This document shows, in pieces, positions 30,658 through 39,351 of a DNA stretch of 64,000 nt. This stretch comes from JANNPJ01 sp965200525 (lineage in GTDB: Bacteria > Actinomycetota > Actinomycetes > Actinomycetales > Kineosporiaceae): the NCBI GenBank assembly GCA_965200525.1, contig OZ241368.1, positions 3,658,001 through 3,722,000 of the forward strand. The letters run 5' to 3'. The position numbers and the translations under genes are program-made. The notes beneath the pieces are model-generated. The model saw only the letters and a program-made list of their open reading frames with translations. It was not told where the DNA came from and ran no database searches. Position 1 is the stretch's first letter. Each line of letters begins with the position of its first letter.

Positions 30658-33600
30658 TTACGGGTTGACGGTGATGTGGAACGTGCTGGTGGTGTTCTGG
30701 ATGTCGACGAAGTTGCCGCTCTCCGTTAGGTGGTTGAACACCGCCGTGCCCACCGCCGGGCCCTGTCCGGCTTCCGGCAGCTGGTTGGCCCAGATGCCGT
30801 ACCCGGACTTGGCGTTGTAGGCGTCACCGCTCTGCTTGGCGCCGGTGATCGAGACGTCGGTGAAGATCGTGTCGGTCACCGGGTTCTGCGCGGTCCCTCC
30901 GGAGTAGTTGGTCTGGAACATGATTCCGGAGTAGGTCGGGTCGACGATGTCGACACTGTTGACCCGGATGCCCTGGAAGACCTTCGAGGCCGAGAAGACC
31001 CAGATGGCCGGGAACACCTGCCCGTTCCAGAAGTGGCCACCGTCTCGCACCAGCGAGGCGTTCTCGATCGTCGTCGGCGGGGTGGCCCCGAAACCCGTGA
31101 ACGGGTAACCGAAGTCGAGCGAGCTGATGGTGACACCGGCGTAGCAGAGGGTGTCGGCCACGTAGAGGTTCTTGAAGGTGTTGCCGAACCCGCCGTAGAC
31201 GGCGATTCCGGCGGCCCGCCAGGTGAGCAACGAGGTCAGGTTCTGGAACACGTTGCCGGTCAGGTCGGCCGAGTTGTGGTCGGTGGCGGCGAACAGCGCG
31301 AAGCTGTCGTCACCGGTGGCCCGGGTCTCGACGTTGCTGACCAGGTTGTTCTGGCTGCCGTTGGTCAGGTTGATGCCATCGGCGAAGGTGTCCCGGACCC
31401 GGGAGTTGGTCACCGTGACGTGGTCGATGTGCGTGGCCCAGACGAAGCACACCGTGTGCTCCACCCACAGGTTGTCGATGGTGATGTTGGAGATGTCGGT
31501 GAGGTCGAAAACCTTTCCGGGGCCGTCGATCCGGGAGGTGTAGTTGCCGAAGAAGGAGAACCCGGAGAACGACGAGCCGTTCGCGGTGGGCTGCACCGAG
31601 AAGCCGGCGTCGGTGTTCTCCTGGGCGGCGTCGGTGTGGAACGTGGTGTACCACGGCCCGGCGCCGACCACCTTGATCGCCTTTCCGGAGATCTGGAACT
31701 TGTTGGTGGTCGGGTAGTCACCGGCGGGCAGGTAGACCCCGACCAGGCCGGTGGTGTCCGACCGGACCTTGTCGAAGGCGTTCTGCACGTCCTGCTGGGT
31801 GAATCCGGCCGGCACCGTGTACTTGGTGGCGTCCGGGTTGGCGATCGGCGCGACCTGCTCGGTGTTGACGAAGTCGATCGCGTACTGCGAGGTGTTGGCC
31901 GCGTCCTTCTGCAGCTTGATCACGGCCCCGGCCGGGACAGTGGTCCCGAGCATGATGTGGGCCTCGTCGTAGATGTGCCGCGGCCCGCCCGAGCCGGCGT
32001 CGTTGCCGGGGCTGGTCTCGCTGCCGTACAGCCAGGCGAAGTGCGACGTCAGCGTGATCGGCTTGAGCAGGGTGCCGTTCACGTAGATGTCGAGCGTCGT
32101 GCCGGCGGTGCCGTCCGGCACCGAGAACCGGGTGACGAGCGTGTTGGTGCTCGCCTTGGTGGTCCACTGCACGTAGCTGCCGGTCGAGTTCAGCGTCACC
32201 GCCTTGCGCCCGGAGGCCTCGCCGGCCAGGTCTCCGATGGTCCGGTTCGGGCCGACGACGGCCGCGCCGCCACCGATCTGACCGTCCTCGGCCTCGTACA
32301 TGTCGTAGGGCATGTTCGCCCCGCGGCCGACGAAGAAGGCTTTGGAGTCGGTGTTGTTGGCCTGCTTGACGGTCAGTTCGGTGCTGTCCGCGGCCAGCAC
32401 CGTCTTCACGGTGTACTTGCCGTTGACCGCCGTCCAGGTGCCCATCGAGACCGGGGCTGCACTGGCACCGGCCGCGATCACACCGCTGACCGAACCGGTG
32501 AGCGTCTTGACCGTGCCGTTGTTGGCGTCCAGCAGGGTCAGGGTGATGGCGTGGGCGCCGCTGGAGGTGGCCACCGTGCCCTGGTTCTTCACCGTCACCG
32601 AGAAGGTCACCGGGTTGCCGGCCGCCGGGTTGCTGGGCGACCAGGTGACCGCCGAGGCGACCAGGTCCGAGCTCTGCACCGGGCTCACGGTGAGCGTGGT
32701 CGGATCGGTGTAGCTGTTGTTCGCGTCGCTCAGCTCGATCACCGAGTTGGCCTCGTCGACCTTGCTGACCAGGCTGTAGGGCCCGGCGGTCTGGGTGCCG
32801 ATGTTGGCCGAGACCGCCACCGAGGCACCGGCCGCGAGAGCGCCGACCGAGGCCGTGCCGACCTTGGTGCTGCCCAGGTAGAAGTTGACGTTGCTGGCCG
32901 GCGAGGCCGCCGTGCCGGCGTTCTTCACCGTGGCCGACACCGTGATCGGGTCGGTCTCGACCGGGGCGGCCGGGGTCCACGACGAACTGGTGACGGTCAG
33001 GTCCGGGTTCGGGGCCTGGGTGCCGATCACCTGGAACTCGGCCACCTGGCCACCGGGAGCCCCGGTGTTGGTGGTGATCGAGAGCCGGACGTCGGTCGCC
33101 CGGCCGCTGACCGGGATGGTCACCGTGTTACCGGAGGCCGGGTCGAAGGTGTACTCCTTCGCGTCGGCGAGGCTGGTGAACCCGGTCGCGCTCTGCTCGC
33201 GGCCCAGCACCTGAACGGTCTGCTTGCGCAGGCCCCAGGCGGCGTTCGGGTTGAGCTTGACCACGACCGAGGTGAGGTCGGCGTTCGCCCCCAGGGCCAC
33301 GGTCAGCGTGCTGGGGTAGGCGGCCCCCTCGAAGTAGGTGGTCAGGTCGTTGTCGTTGGCGAAGGCCGGGATGAATGTGCCGGTGTTGGCCGAACCGGTG
33401 ACCGGCCTGCCGGTGGCCAGGTTGGTGCCGCCCCCGGTGACGGTTCCGGTCCGGGTCACGGTGTTGCTGGCCGCGGACTGGTTACCGGCGGCGTCGTGAG
33501 CCTTGACGTAGTACGAGACCGTGGCCGAGCCGGCCTGGGTGTCGGTGTACGTGAGCACGTTGCCGGCCACCGTGGTCAGCAGGTTGCCGCCGAGGTAGAC

Positions 33601-34941
33601 GTCGTAGCCGGTGACGCCGACGGCGTCGGTGGAGGCGCCCCAGGTGAGCTTGATCTGGCCGGTGGCGGGCTGGGTGTAGGCCAGGTTGGACGGCGCGGTC
33701 GGGGGCGTGGTGTCGCCGCCGGCCTGCCCGGTGCGGGTCACCGTGTTGCTGTTGCCGGACTGGTTTCCGGCCGCGTCGTGGGCCCGCACGAAGTAACTCA
33801 CCGTGGCCGTGGCCAGCTGGTTGTCGGTGTAGGTCAGGGTCGTTCCGGAGACGCTGGTGAGCAGGGCGTTGTTGGCGTAGATGTCGTAGCCGGTGACGCC
33901 GACGGCGTCGGTGGAGGCGCCCCAGGTGAGCTTGATCTGCCCGGCGGCCGGCTGGGTGTAGGCCAGGGTCGACGGCGCGCTCGGCGGGGTGATGTCACCG
34001 GTGGTCGGGCCGTAGACCTCGAGCTCGGAGATCTGGCCGTTGTCACCGCCGGTGTTGGCCGTGATGTTCAGCCTCAGGTACCGGGTGCCGGCCGCGGTGA
34101 AGTTGATGTTCACCGTGTTGCTGGCGGCCGGGTCGAAGGTGTACTGCGCGGAAGCGACGATGTCGGAAAAATTCGTTCCGTTGGTGCTTCCTTGCACTGC
34201 AAGCGTTTGCTTACGTAGTCCCCAGTTGGCGGTGGGCAGCTTCAGCACCACCTTGTTCACGCTGACCGAGGCGCCCAGGTCGACCTGCAGCCACTGCGGA
34301 TAGGCGTTGGCACCCTCCCAGTAGCTGGACTGGTTGCCGTCCCCGGCGCCGGCCGGGGCGTAGGTCTGGGTGTAGCCGCTGGAGGTGAACGTCTTGTTCA
34401 GGGCCAGGTTGGTGGTGGCGCTGGTGGTGCCGCCGTAGATCTCGAACTCGGACAGCTGGGCCGCCGTCCAGCCGGTGTTGGCGGTGATGTTCAGCCGCAG
34501 GTACCGGGTGGTGGTGGCGGCGAAGTTGATCGTCACCACGTTGTTGGCGGCCGGCGCGAAGTCGTACCCCTTGGAGGCCACCAGGGTCGAGAAGGTCGAG
34601 CCGTCGCTGCTGGTCTGCACGCTCAGGGTCTCGGTGCGGGCGCCCCAGCCGGCCGGCAGCTTGAGCACGGCCTGGTTCACGCTGGTGGCGCTGCCGAGGT
34701 CGATCTGGGCCCACTGCGGGAACGAGCTGCCGGCGCTCTCCCAGTAGCTGCCCTGGTCGCCGTCGTTCAGGTTGCCGGCGGTGTAGGGGGCATTGGTGCT
34801 GCTCGCGCTCGTGCTCCGGCCGGTGGCCAGGTTGCTGCCGGCGGCGTGGGCCGGCAGGGCCAGGACGACCGCCAGGGTCGAGACCAGTAGTCCGGTCATC
34901 AGCCCGGCGAGCACCCGGGGGGTTCGATGTTTCGTGTTCAT
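30658..34941 (-). CDS. Secreted multidomain GH87 alpha-1,3-glucanase (mutanase/mycodextranase)
   Basis: Secreted enzyme of 1,427 residues. The ATG at 34941 has GGAGG eight bases upstream. A Sec signal ends at about ALPAHA (residue 33). Approximate domain order: discoidin/F5-8C 34-171, F5-8C 172-314, fibronectin III 315-408, fibronectin III 409-504, F5-8C 505-643, two CARDB-like domains 644-870, a CBM6/35-like module with YEAEDGQIGGG at about 880-1000, and a C-terminal parallel beta-helix 1010-1427. Three aspartates, Asp1188 in FADGINL and Asp1211-Asp1212 in TGDDSFAL, have the +23/+24 spacing of the catalytic aspartates described for GH87. The substrate is probably fungal or dental alpha-1,3-glucan. 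It is transcribed alone from a promoter near 35250. Confidence 0.87.
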   Translation of the reverse strand: MNTKHRTPRVLAGLMTGLLVSTLAVVLALPAHAAGSNLATGRSTSASSTNAPYTAGNLNDGDQGSYWESAGSSFPQWAQIDLGSATSVNQAVLKLPAGWGARTETLSVQTSSDGSTFSTLVASKGYDFAPAANNVVTINFAATTTRYLRLNITANTGWTAAQLSEFEIYGGTTSATTNLALNKTFTSSGYTQTYAPAGAGDGNQSSYWEGANAYPQWLQVDLGASVSVNKVVLKLPTANWGLRKQTLAVQGSTNGTNFSDIVASAQYTFDPAASNTVNINFTAAGTRYLRLNITANTGGDNGQISELEVYGPTTGDITPPSAPSTLAYTQPAAGQIKLTWGASTDAVGVTGYDIYANNALLTSVSGTTLTYTDNQLATATVSYFVRAHDAAGNQSGNSNTVTRTGQAGGDTTPPTAPSNLAYTQPATGQIKLTWGASTDAVGVTGYDVYLGGNLLTTVAGNVLTYTDTQAGSATVSYYVKAHDAAGNQSAASNTVTRTGTVTGGGTNLATGRPVTGSANTGTFIPAFANDNDLTTYFEGAAYPSTLTVALGANADLTSVVVKLNPNAAWGLRKQTVQVLGREQSATGFTSLADAKEYTFDPASGNTVTIPVSGRATDVRLSITTNTGAPGGQVAEFQVIGTQAPNPDLTVTSSSWTPAAPVETDPITVSATVKNAGTAASPASNVNFYLGSTKVGTASVGALAAGASVAVSANIGTQTAGPYSLVSKVDEANSVIELSDANNSYTDPTTLTVSPVQSSDLVASAVTWSPSNPAAGNPVTFSVTVKNQGTVATSSGAHAITLTLLDANNGTVKTLTGSVSGVIAAGASAAPVSMGTWTAVNGKYTVKTVLAADSTELTVKQANNTDSKAFFVGRGANMPYDMYEAEDGQIGGGAAVVGPNRTIGDLAGEASGRKAVTLNSTGSYVQWTTKASTNTLVTRFSVPDGTAGTTLDIYVNGTLLKPITLTSHFAWLYGSETSPGNDAGSGGPRHIYDEAHIMLGTTVPAGAVIKLQKDAANTSQYAIDFVNTEQVAPIANPDATKYTVPAGFTQQDVQNAFDKVRSDTTGLVGVYLPAGDYPTTNKFQISGKAIKVVGAGPWYTTFHTDAAQENTDAGFSVQPTANGSSFSGFSFFGNYTSRIDGPGKVFDLTDISNITIDNLWVEHTVCFVWATHIDHVTVTNSRVRDTFADGINLTNGSQNNLVSNVETRATGDDSFALFAATDHNSADLTGNVFQNLTSLLTWRAAGIAVYGGFGNTFKNLYVADTLCYAGVTISSLDFGYPFTGFGATPPTTIENASLVRDGGHFWNGQVFPAIWVFSASKVFQGIRVNSVDIVDPTYSGIMFQTNYSGGTAQNPVTDTIFTDVSITGAKQSGDAYNAKSGYGIWANQLPEAGQGPAVGTAVFNHLTESGNFVDIQNTTSTFHITVNP
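33601..33939. repeat. 57-base identical repeats in the two fibronectin III domains
   Basis: Bases 33601-33657 and 33883-33939 are identical, 282 bases (94 codons) apart, encoding the shared GQIKLTWGASTDAVGVTGYD stretch of the two FnIII domains. Identity at the DNA level, including third positions, points to recent duplication or gene conversion. Confidence 0.85.
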
Positions 34942-35170
34942 GTGCCTTGCCTCCGTCATCTTTGACTGGAACGGCAGAGTGCGAGCCGGCGGACCGGAAC
35001 TTCGCGCGGCGTCTGCCGGCGTCGTGCGGGCGATGCCCTCGCGGGCACGAGGGCAGCTCTTCGACGTGCTGAGGGCGCCCTCGGGACGGGTCGCGGTGAC
35101 CCGTCCCAGGGGCGCTGGACGTGGCTCAGGAACTCCTGGCGGGGCCGCCAGGAGCGGAAGTTGCGATGGA

Positions 35171-35184
35171 TGCAAGCGTTACGA
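35171..35184. promoter_or_regulatory. LacI-like operator candidate in glucanase leader
   Basis: TGCAAGCGTTACGA has an imperfect dyad around a central CG, as in LacI-family operators. It lies some 30-45 bases downstream of the predicted transcription start of the GH87 gene. The core TGCAAGCGTT is repeated inside the gene at 34198-34207, where it continues as TGC. Confidence 0.35.
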
Positions 35185-35221
35185 GCGCAGTTTTGTCGGG
35201 TTTTTGCGCGACGTGTGCTTA

Positions 35222-35250
35222 GAATTACATCGAGAATTGGAGTCCGTCAA
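35222..35250 (-). promoter_or_regulatory. Promoter of the GH87 glucanase gene
   Basis: Read on the minus strand: TTGACG (35250-35245), 17 bases, TAATTC (35227-35222). Both boxes are close to consensus and this patch is A/T-rich against its surroundings. It implies a leader of about 270 bases before the ATG. The remaining 390-base gap between 34941 and 35331 contains no gene. Confidence 0.6.
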
Positions 35251-35330
35251 CGGTTCGTCCGGATCTGACCCCAACTGTGCGCCGAGCTGCACTTCGCGGG
35301 GTCGCCGCATCGCGGGGTTCGGCTTGGGGC

Positions 35331-37556
35331 TCAGCGGGCGGACGAGCTGACCGGCGTCGTGCCGGCCTCGAGCGTGCGGGCCTGGAGCCACTGCCGGAAC
35401 ACCTCGGCCGGCAGCGGCCGGCAGTGCAGGTAGCCCTGGCTCTCGTCGCAACCGAGCCGGCGCATCACGGCCAGGGTGGCGTCGTCCTCGATGCCCTCGG
35501 CGATCAGCCGCAGGCCCAGCCGGTGGGCCAGATCGACGGTCGCCCCGACGATGGCCGCGGTCCGGGGGTCGGTGGCGGCCCGGGCGGTGAACGAGCGGTC
35601 GATCTTGAGCTCGGTGGCGGGCAGGTCGTTGAGGTAGCTCAGGGAGGAGTAGCCGGTGCCGTAGTCGTCGATGCTGATCCCGACGCCGCTCTCGGCGATC
35701 CGGTTCAGCGCCCGCAGCGCCTGCTCGGGCTCGTTCATTAGGCTGGTCTCGGTGACCTCGAGGACGAGGTCGTGCGGGGCCAGCCCGCCGGCCAGCACCT
35801 CCTCGATCAGCGGCAGCAGGTCGCGGTGCCCGAGGCCGCCGGCCGACAGGTTCACCGACACCCGCAGCCGGTGGCCGTCCCGGCGCCAGGTCCGGGCCTG
35901 GGCGGCCGCCTCCAGCATCACCCGGCGGGTCAGGCTGGGCATCAACTCGTTCTGCTCGGCCAGGTCGATGAACTCGTCCGGGGCCAGCAGGCCCAACCGC
36001 GGGTGCTGCCAGCGGACCAGGGCCTCGGCGCCGACCACGGCGCCGTCGGCGAGGTCGAGCTGAGGCTGGAAGTGGACGACGATCTGCTCGCGCTCGGTCT
36101 CCGGGCCCTCCAGGGCGCGGTGCAGGTCCTCGACCAGGCCCAGGCGTTGCTGGGCCACGGCGTCCAGGGCCGGGTCGTAGACCTCGACCCCCGATCCGGA
36201 GGTCTTGGCCCGGTACATCGCGGCGTCGGCCCGGCGCAGCAGTTCACCGCCGCCGAGTCCGGCGACGTCGACCGTCGAGATCCCGACCGTGGCCACCCCG
36301 CCTGGGGCCACCCCGACCGTGGCCACCCCGACGCTGGCGCCGACCTGCAGCAGCCGGCCCTTGACGTCGCTCAGCGGGGCGGCGGCCTGGGCCAGGTTCC
36401 GGGCCACCGCGGTGGCCGCCGCGGGCGGGACGTCGATCAGCAGGACGGCGAACTCGTCGCCTCCCAGCCGGGCCAGCAACCCGCCCGGCGGTACCTGGGC
36501 CGCGAACGCCGCCGTGGTGTGGCGCAGCAGCAGGTCGCCCGCGGCGTGGCCGTAGCGGTCGTTGATCGCCTTGAACCGGTCGAGGTCGATGATCAGCAGG
36601 CTGGTGGACCCGGCCGTCCGGAGGGCGTCATCGATGGCGCCGAGCAGGGCCCGGCGGTTGGCCACCCCGGTCAGCTCGTCGGTCATCGCCTCGTGCCGGG
36701 TCTGGGCCAGGTTGGCCAGGTCGCGCACCAGTCGCAGCACCCGGAAGCTGACCCCGACCACCCCGGCCAGGGCGTATCCGGTCGGCACCAGGCTGTCGTC
36801 GGCCACCAGGGTGTTGTCGACGGTCAGCACCGCGACCCCGCACAGCAGCACGACCAGCGAGCCGAGAATGGTGGCCTGGCTGTCCAGGGCCCGGGGCCGG
36901 CTGAGGGTGGAGGGAAACGCCACCGCCGCCGGGATCAGCGCGGCCGACAACAGCCAGGCGATCCGGGTGTACGGGTGGGACAGGTCACCGGCGAGCAGGC
37001 TGACCGCCTGAGCTCCGACGAAACCGGTCAGGCCGGTGATGACCAGCCAGATCCGCGCGTCCCGGAGCAGGAGGCCCAGGCCGGCGATCGAGGCCGCGGT
37101 GCCGAACACGACGATGATCGATCCGCAGGCCCAGAACGAGGCCTCCAGCTCCCAGCGGGCCAGGCCGGCCGGCGTGTCGCGCACGTGCGGCAGGATCAGG
37201 TCGGCGATGCCGACCAGCACCAGCACCGCGCAGAAACCGTTCAGCTGCTCGCCGGGATCACGGGCCCCGGTGCGGGCCCGGTTCCACTCGATGAGGCCCT
37301 GGTAGAGCAGGCCGCAGACCAGGATGCAGCCGACGCTGAAGGCCAGGTTGCCGAGCGAGTAACGGTGAGGGCCGTCGTCCGGGCCGACCGCGTCGAGCCC
37401 GATGGCGATCAGCGCGCTGACGGCCAGGGCGCCCACGCCGGCGAGCATCAGCTGCCAGCCCCGGTCGCCGTCCCGCACCCGGACGCCGCGCTGCCACAAC
37501 CGCCCGAGAACGGCCAACAGGGCCAGCGCGAGCAGGACCGTCACCACGGTGCTCAC
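35331..37556 (-). CDS. Membrane GGDEF-EAL protein, paralogue B
   Basis: Protein of 741 residues with the same plan as the gene at 24203: N-terminal membrane segments to about residue 280, GGDEF (RLGGDEF at 363-369), then EAL (511-513). Long stretches are identical, for example MTDELTGVANRRALL and DRFKAINDRYGHAAGDLLLR, so the two are recent paralogues. This copy has an insertion of about 20 residues between the cyclase and EAL domains, built of repeated VATVG/GVATVGI units. No RxxD inhibitory site is seen. The start is GTG. It is divergent from the unknown gene at 37794, with 237 bases between. Confidence 0.93.
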   Translation of the reverse strand: MSTVVTVLLALALLAVLGRLWQRGVRVRDGDRGWQLMLAGVGALAVSALIAIGLDAVGPDDGPHRYSLGNLAFSVGCILVCGLLYQGLIEWNRARTGARDPGEQLNGFCAVLVLVGIADLILPHVRDTPAGLARWELEASFWACGSIIVVFGTAASIAGLGLLLRDARIWLVITGLTGFVGAQAVSLLAGDLSHPYTRIAWLLSAALIPAAVAFPSTLSRPRALDSQATILGSLVVLLCGVAVLTVDNTLVADDSLVPTGYALAGVVGVSFRVLRLVRDLANLAQTRHEAMTDELTGVANRRALLGAIDDALRTAGSTSLLIIDLDRFKAINDRYGHAAGDLLLRHTTAAFAAQVPPGGLLARLGGDEFAVLLIDVPPAAATAVARNLAQAAAPLSDVKGRLLQVGASVGVATVGVAPGGVATVGISTVDVAGLGGGELLRRADAAMYRAKTSGSGVEVYDPALDAVAQQRLGLVEDLHRALEGPETEREQIVVHFQPQLDLADGAVVGAEALVRWQHPRLGLLAPDEFIDLAEQNELMPSLTRRVMLEAAAQARTWRRDGHRLRVSVNLSAGGLGHRDLLPLIEEVLAGGLAPHDLVLEVTETSLMNEPEQALRALNRIAESGVGISIDDYGTGYSSLSYLNDLPATELKIDRSFTARAATDPRTAAIVGATVDLAHRLGLRLIAEGIEDDATLAVMRRLGCDESQGYLHCRPLPAEVFRQWLQARTLEAGTTPVSSSAR

Positions 37557-37793
37557 CGCCGGGTTCCGGTTCTCATCCTGCGGGGCGCCACGAACTGGTC
37601 ATCGACGGTGCCCGGGCCGGGCACAAGAGGGCCAGAACCACATCACTCCTCCGGCCGCACGGCAGGTGCGGGCTGATCCGCCACATTCGAGAAACTTGAG
37701 TGTTCCGGCAAGTTGTGCTGGATGTCAGTAGTTCGCCGTGGGAAAATCTGCCCCCTGTTCGAGTGTAGGTCGACCTCGAGAACGGGAGGACGG

Positions 37794-38804
37794 GTGCGGT
37801 CCTTTATTGATCTATGGCCACAAATCGCCGCCCGCCGAACGTATGGCGGCGATGGTAGACCAACGTGGGAGTTTCGGTTCACACCGCGAGCGCCGCGCGG
37901 CGGAGCCTGGCGGGCGCCGGTCGTTCCGGCCCTGACCTCGACGCCGCCGGTGATCGTCCCGGCCGAGCCGGCCACCGGCCGCGCCCTCGAGCCGGTGCCG
38001 ACCGAGGCCGGGCCGATCTTCGCCGGCGACGAGGTTTTCGAGACCGGCCGGCCGGCCCCGGCCCACGCGGTCAGCAGCCGGTCGGTGCGCAACGGCGACG
38101 ACGTGCTGCGGGTGGACGAGTTCGCGACCGTCTCCGAGCAGCCCGCCGTCGATTTCGGCCAGCTGGTGGATCGCACCGACATCGCGATGGCGCTGATCGA
38201 GCTGAGCGCCGACCCGCAGGACGATGACCTGCGCCGGCAGGTGATCAGCCGGCTGGCGGTGGCCCGGGGCTGGTTCCAGAACGCGCCCAGCCTGCAGATC
38301 CGCTCGGCCCAGGTGCACGGCGAGGGCGTCGGCCATTTGCTGGAGGGGGTTTTCCTCTGGCGGGCCGCTGGCGGCGACGACGTCTTCACCTACGTCGTGA
38401 GCCCCAACCTGCCGGCCAAGGATCTGCTCAAGGCCGACCCCGACCTGGTCCGGGCGCTGTTGCGGTGCGCCTGCCCGGCGGCCGACGACGCCTACGCCCA
38501 GATCCAGAACACCCTGTGGGACGCGATGAACCGGCTCGAGGCGCTGGCCGCGAGGCCGGTGGCCGGCGCGGCGGAGGTCGGCTCGGGCGACACCGCGGTG
38601 GTTCTGGAGGTCCGGGGTACCGGCGGGGCCACCTCGGTGCCACCGCTCCATCAGGATCCGCAGGGCCTCGCCGGCCGGCGGGCCCACGACGAGAAGAGCG
38701 AGTCCGAGCGGGCCCTGTCCGACGAACTGGCCCAGCTGGCCCGCAAGGTCGGCACCGCCGCCGTCCGCCCGGCTTCCCCGCACCAGCCCCGCCAGGCGGG
38801 CTGA
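37794..38804 (+). CDS. Conserved-looking protein of unknown function
   Basis: About 336 residues from the GTG at 37794 (VRSFIDLWPQIAARRTYGGD); GGGAGGA lies four bases upstream. There is no signal peptide or membrane segment. Residues 1-130 are proline-rich and look disordered. Residues about 140-255 look folded and helical (DIAMALIELSADPQDDDLRR, HGEGVGHLLEGVFLWRAAGG, LVRALLRCACPAADDAYAQI). The tail is again charged and flexible. I recognise no domain. It is convergent with the MarR gene, only four bases apart, and divergent from a GGDEF-EAL gene. Confidence 0.7.
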   Translation: MRSFIDLWPQIAARRTYGGDGRPTWEFRFTPRAPRGGAWRAPVVPALTSTPPVIVPAEPATGRALEPVPTEAGPIFAGDEVFETGRPAPAHAVSSRSVRNGDDVLRVDEFATVSEQPAVDFGQLVDRTDIAMALIELSADPQDDDLRRQVISRLAVARGWFQNAPSLQIRSAQVHGEGVGHLLEGVFLWRAAGGDDVFTYVVSPNLPAKDLLKADPDLVRALLRCACPAADDAYAQIQNTLWDAMNRLEALAARPVAGAAEVGSGDTAVVLEVRGTGGATSVPPLHQDPQGLAGRRAHDEKSESERALSDELAQLARKVGTAAVRPASPHQPRQAG

Positions 38805-38808
38805 ACTC

Positions 38809-39294
38809 CTAACCGCTGCGGTGATGGTCGGCCATCACCCGGATCAGGCCGGCCAGGCCGAGCCGCAGTCCGGCCCGTTCCGGCTCGGTCAGGGCGTTCA
38901 GCAGCCGGCTGTGGTGGGCCCTCAGGTCGTCGCCGACCCGGCCGGCCACCTCCCGGCCCTGGTCGGTGAGGCTGAGCCGGTACAGCCGACGGTTGCCCGG
39001 GTCGCGCTCGCGAACCAGCCAGCCCCGCTCGGCCAGCCCGGCCGCCAGCCGGCTGACGGTGCTCTTCTCCAAGCCGAGCCGAACCCCTAGATCCTGCTGG
39101 GAGAGAGCGCCGTTCTCGGTCAGCTCGGCCAGTGCGAACACCTCCGAGGCCGACACCTGGACGCCGCCGTGTGGGTGCGGGCTGTGGCCGGGCTCGAGCA
39201 GGCCTGCCCGGCGCACGAGCTGCTGCAGCAGGCCCCGCAATTCGTCGTCCGGAAAGCCTCCGGGGTCGCCCGGGCTTACGGTTGTGTCGTACAA
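38809..39294 (-). CDS. MarR family transcriptional regulator
   Basis: Regulator of 161 residues with the MarR winged helix at about 55-120 (ALSQQDLGVRLGLEKSTVSR, then LAERGWLVRERDPGNRRLYR). The start appears to be TTG at 39294, with AGAGG six bases upstream and no suitable ATG or GTG nearby. One of two matching palindromes (39281-39295) covers this start codon, so the regulator probably represses itself as well as the divergent methyltransferase gene. Confidence 0.9.
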   Translation of the reverse strand: MYDTTVSPGDPGGFPDDELRGLLQQLVRRAGLLEPGHSPHPHGGVQVSASEVFALAELTENGALSQQDLGVRLGLEKSTVSRLAAGLAERGWLVRERDPGNRRLYRLSLTDQGREVAGRVGDDLRAHHSRLLNALTEPERAGLRLGLAGLIRVMADHHRSG

Positions 39295-39335
39295 CTATTG
39301 CCTCTACTCTCGACCTAAGAGTTGTTCCGTGCAAC
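39281..39335. promoter_or_regulatory. Two MarR-type operators flanking a promoter
   Basis: GTTGTGTCGTACAAC at 39281-39295 and GTTGTTCCGTGCAAC at 39321-39335 share the pattern GTTGT-n5-6-(A)CAAC and are exactly 40 bases apart, about four helical turns. A plus-strand promoter, TTGTGT (39282-39287), 17 bases, TACTCT (39305-39310), has its -35 box inside the first site; the second lies just after the expected transcript start. Both would be blocked by the MarR dimer. Confidence 0.7.
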
Positions 39336-39351
39336 TGTAGGGGAGAGTTCC

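Noticed and set aside
30730..34218. 1,162-codon open frame on the plus strand, antisense to the glucanase
   Set aside because: Its translation is low-complexity (Gly, Arg, Val, Asp repeats), has no domain, and mirrors high-GC third positions of the real gene.
36280..36340. Tandem GTGGCCACCCCGACC-type repeats as a minisatellite or CRISPR-like array
   Set aside because: They are in-frame coding repeats within GGDEF-EAL copy B; no spacers and too few units.
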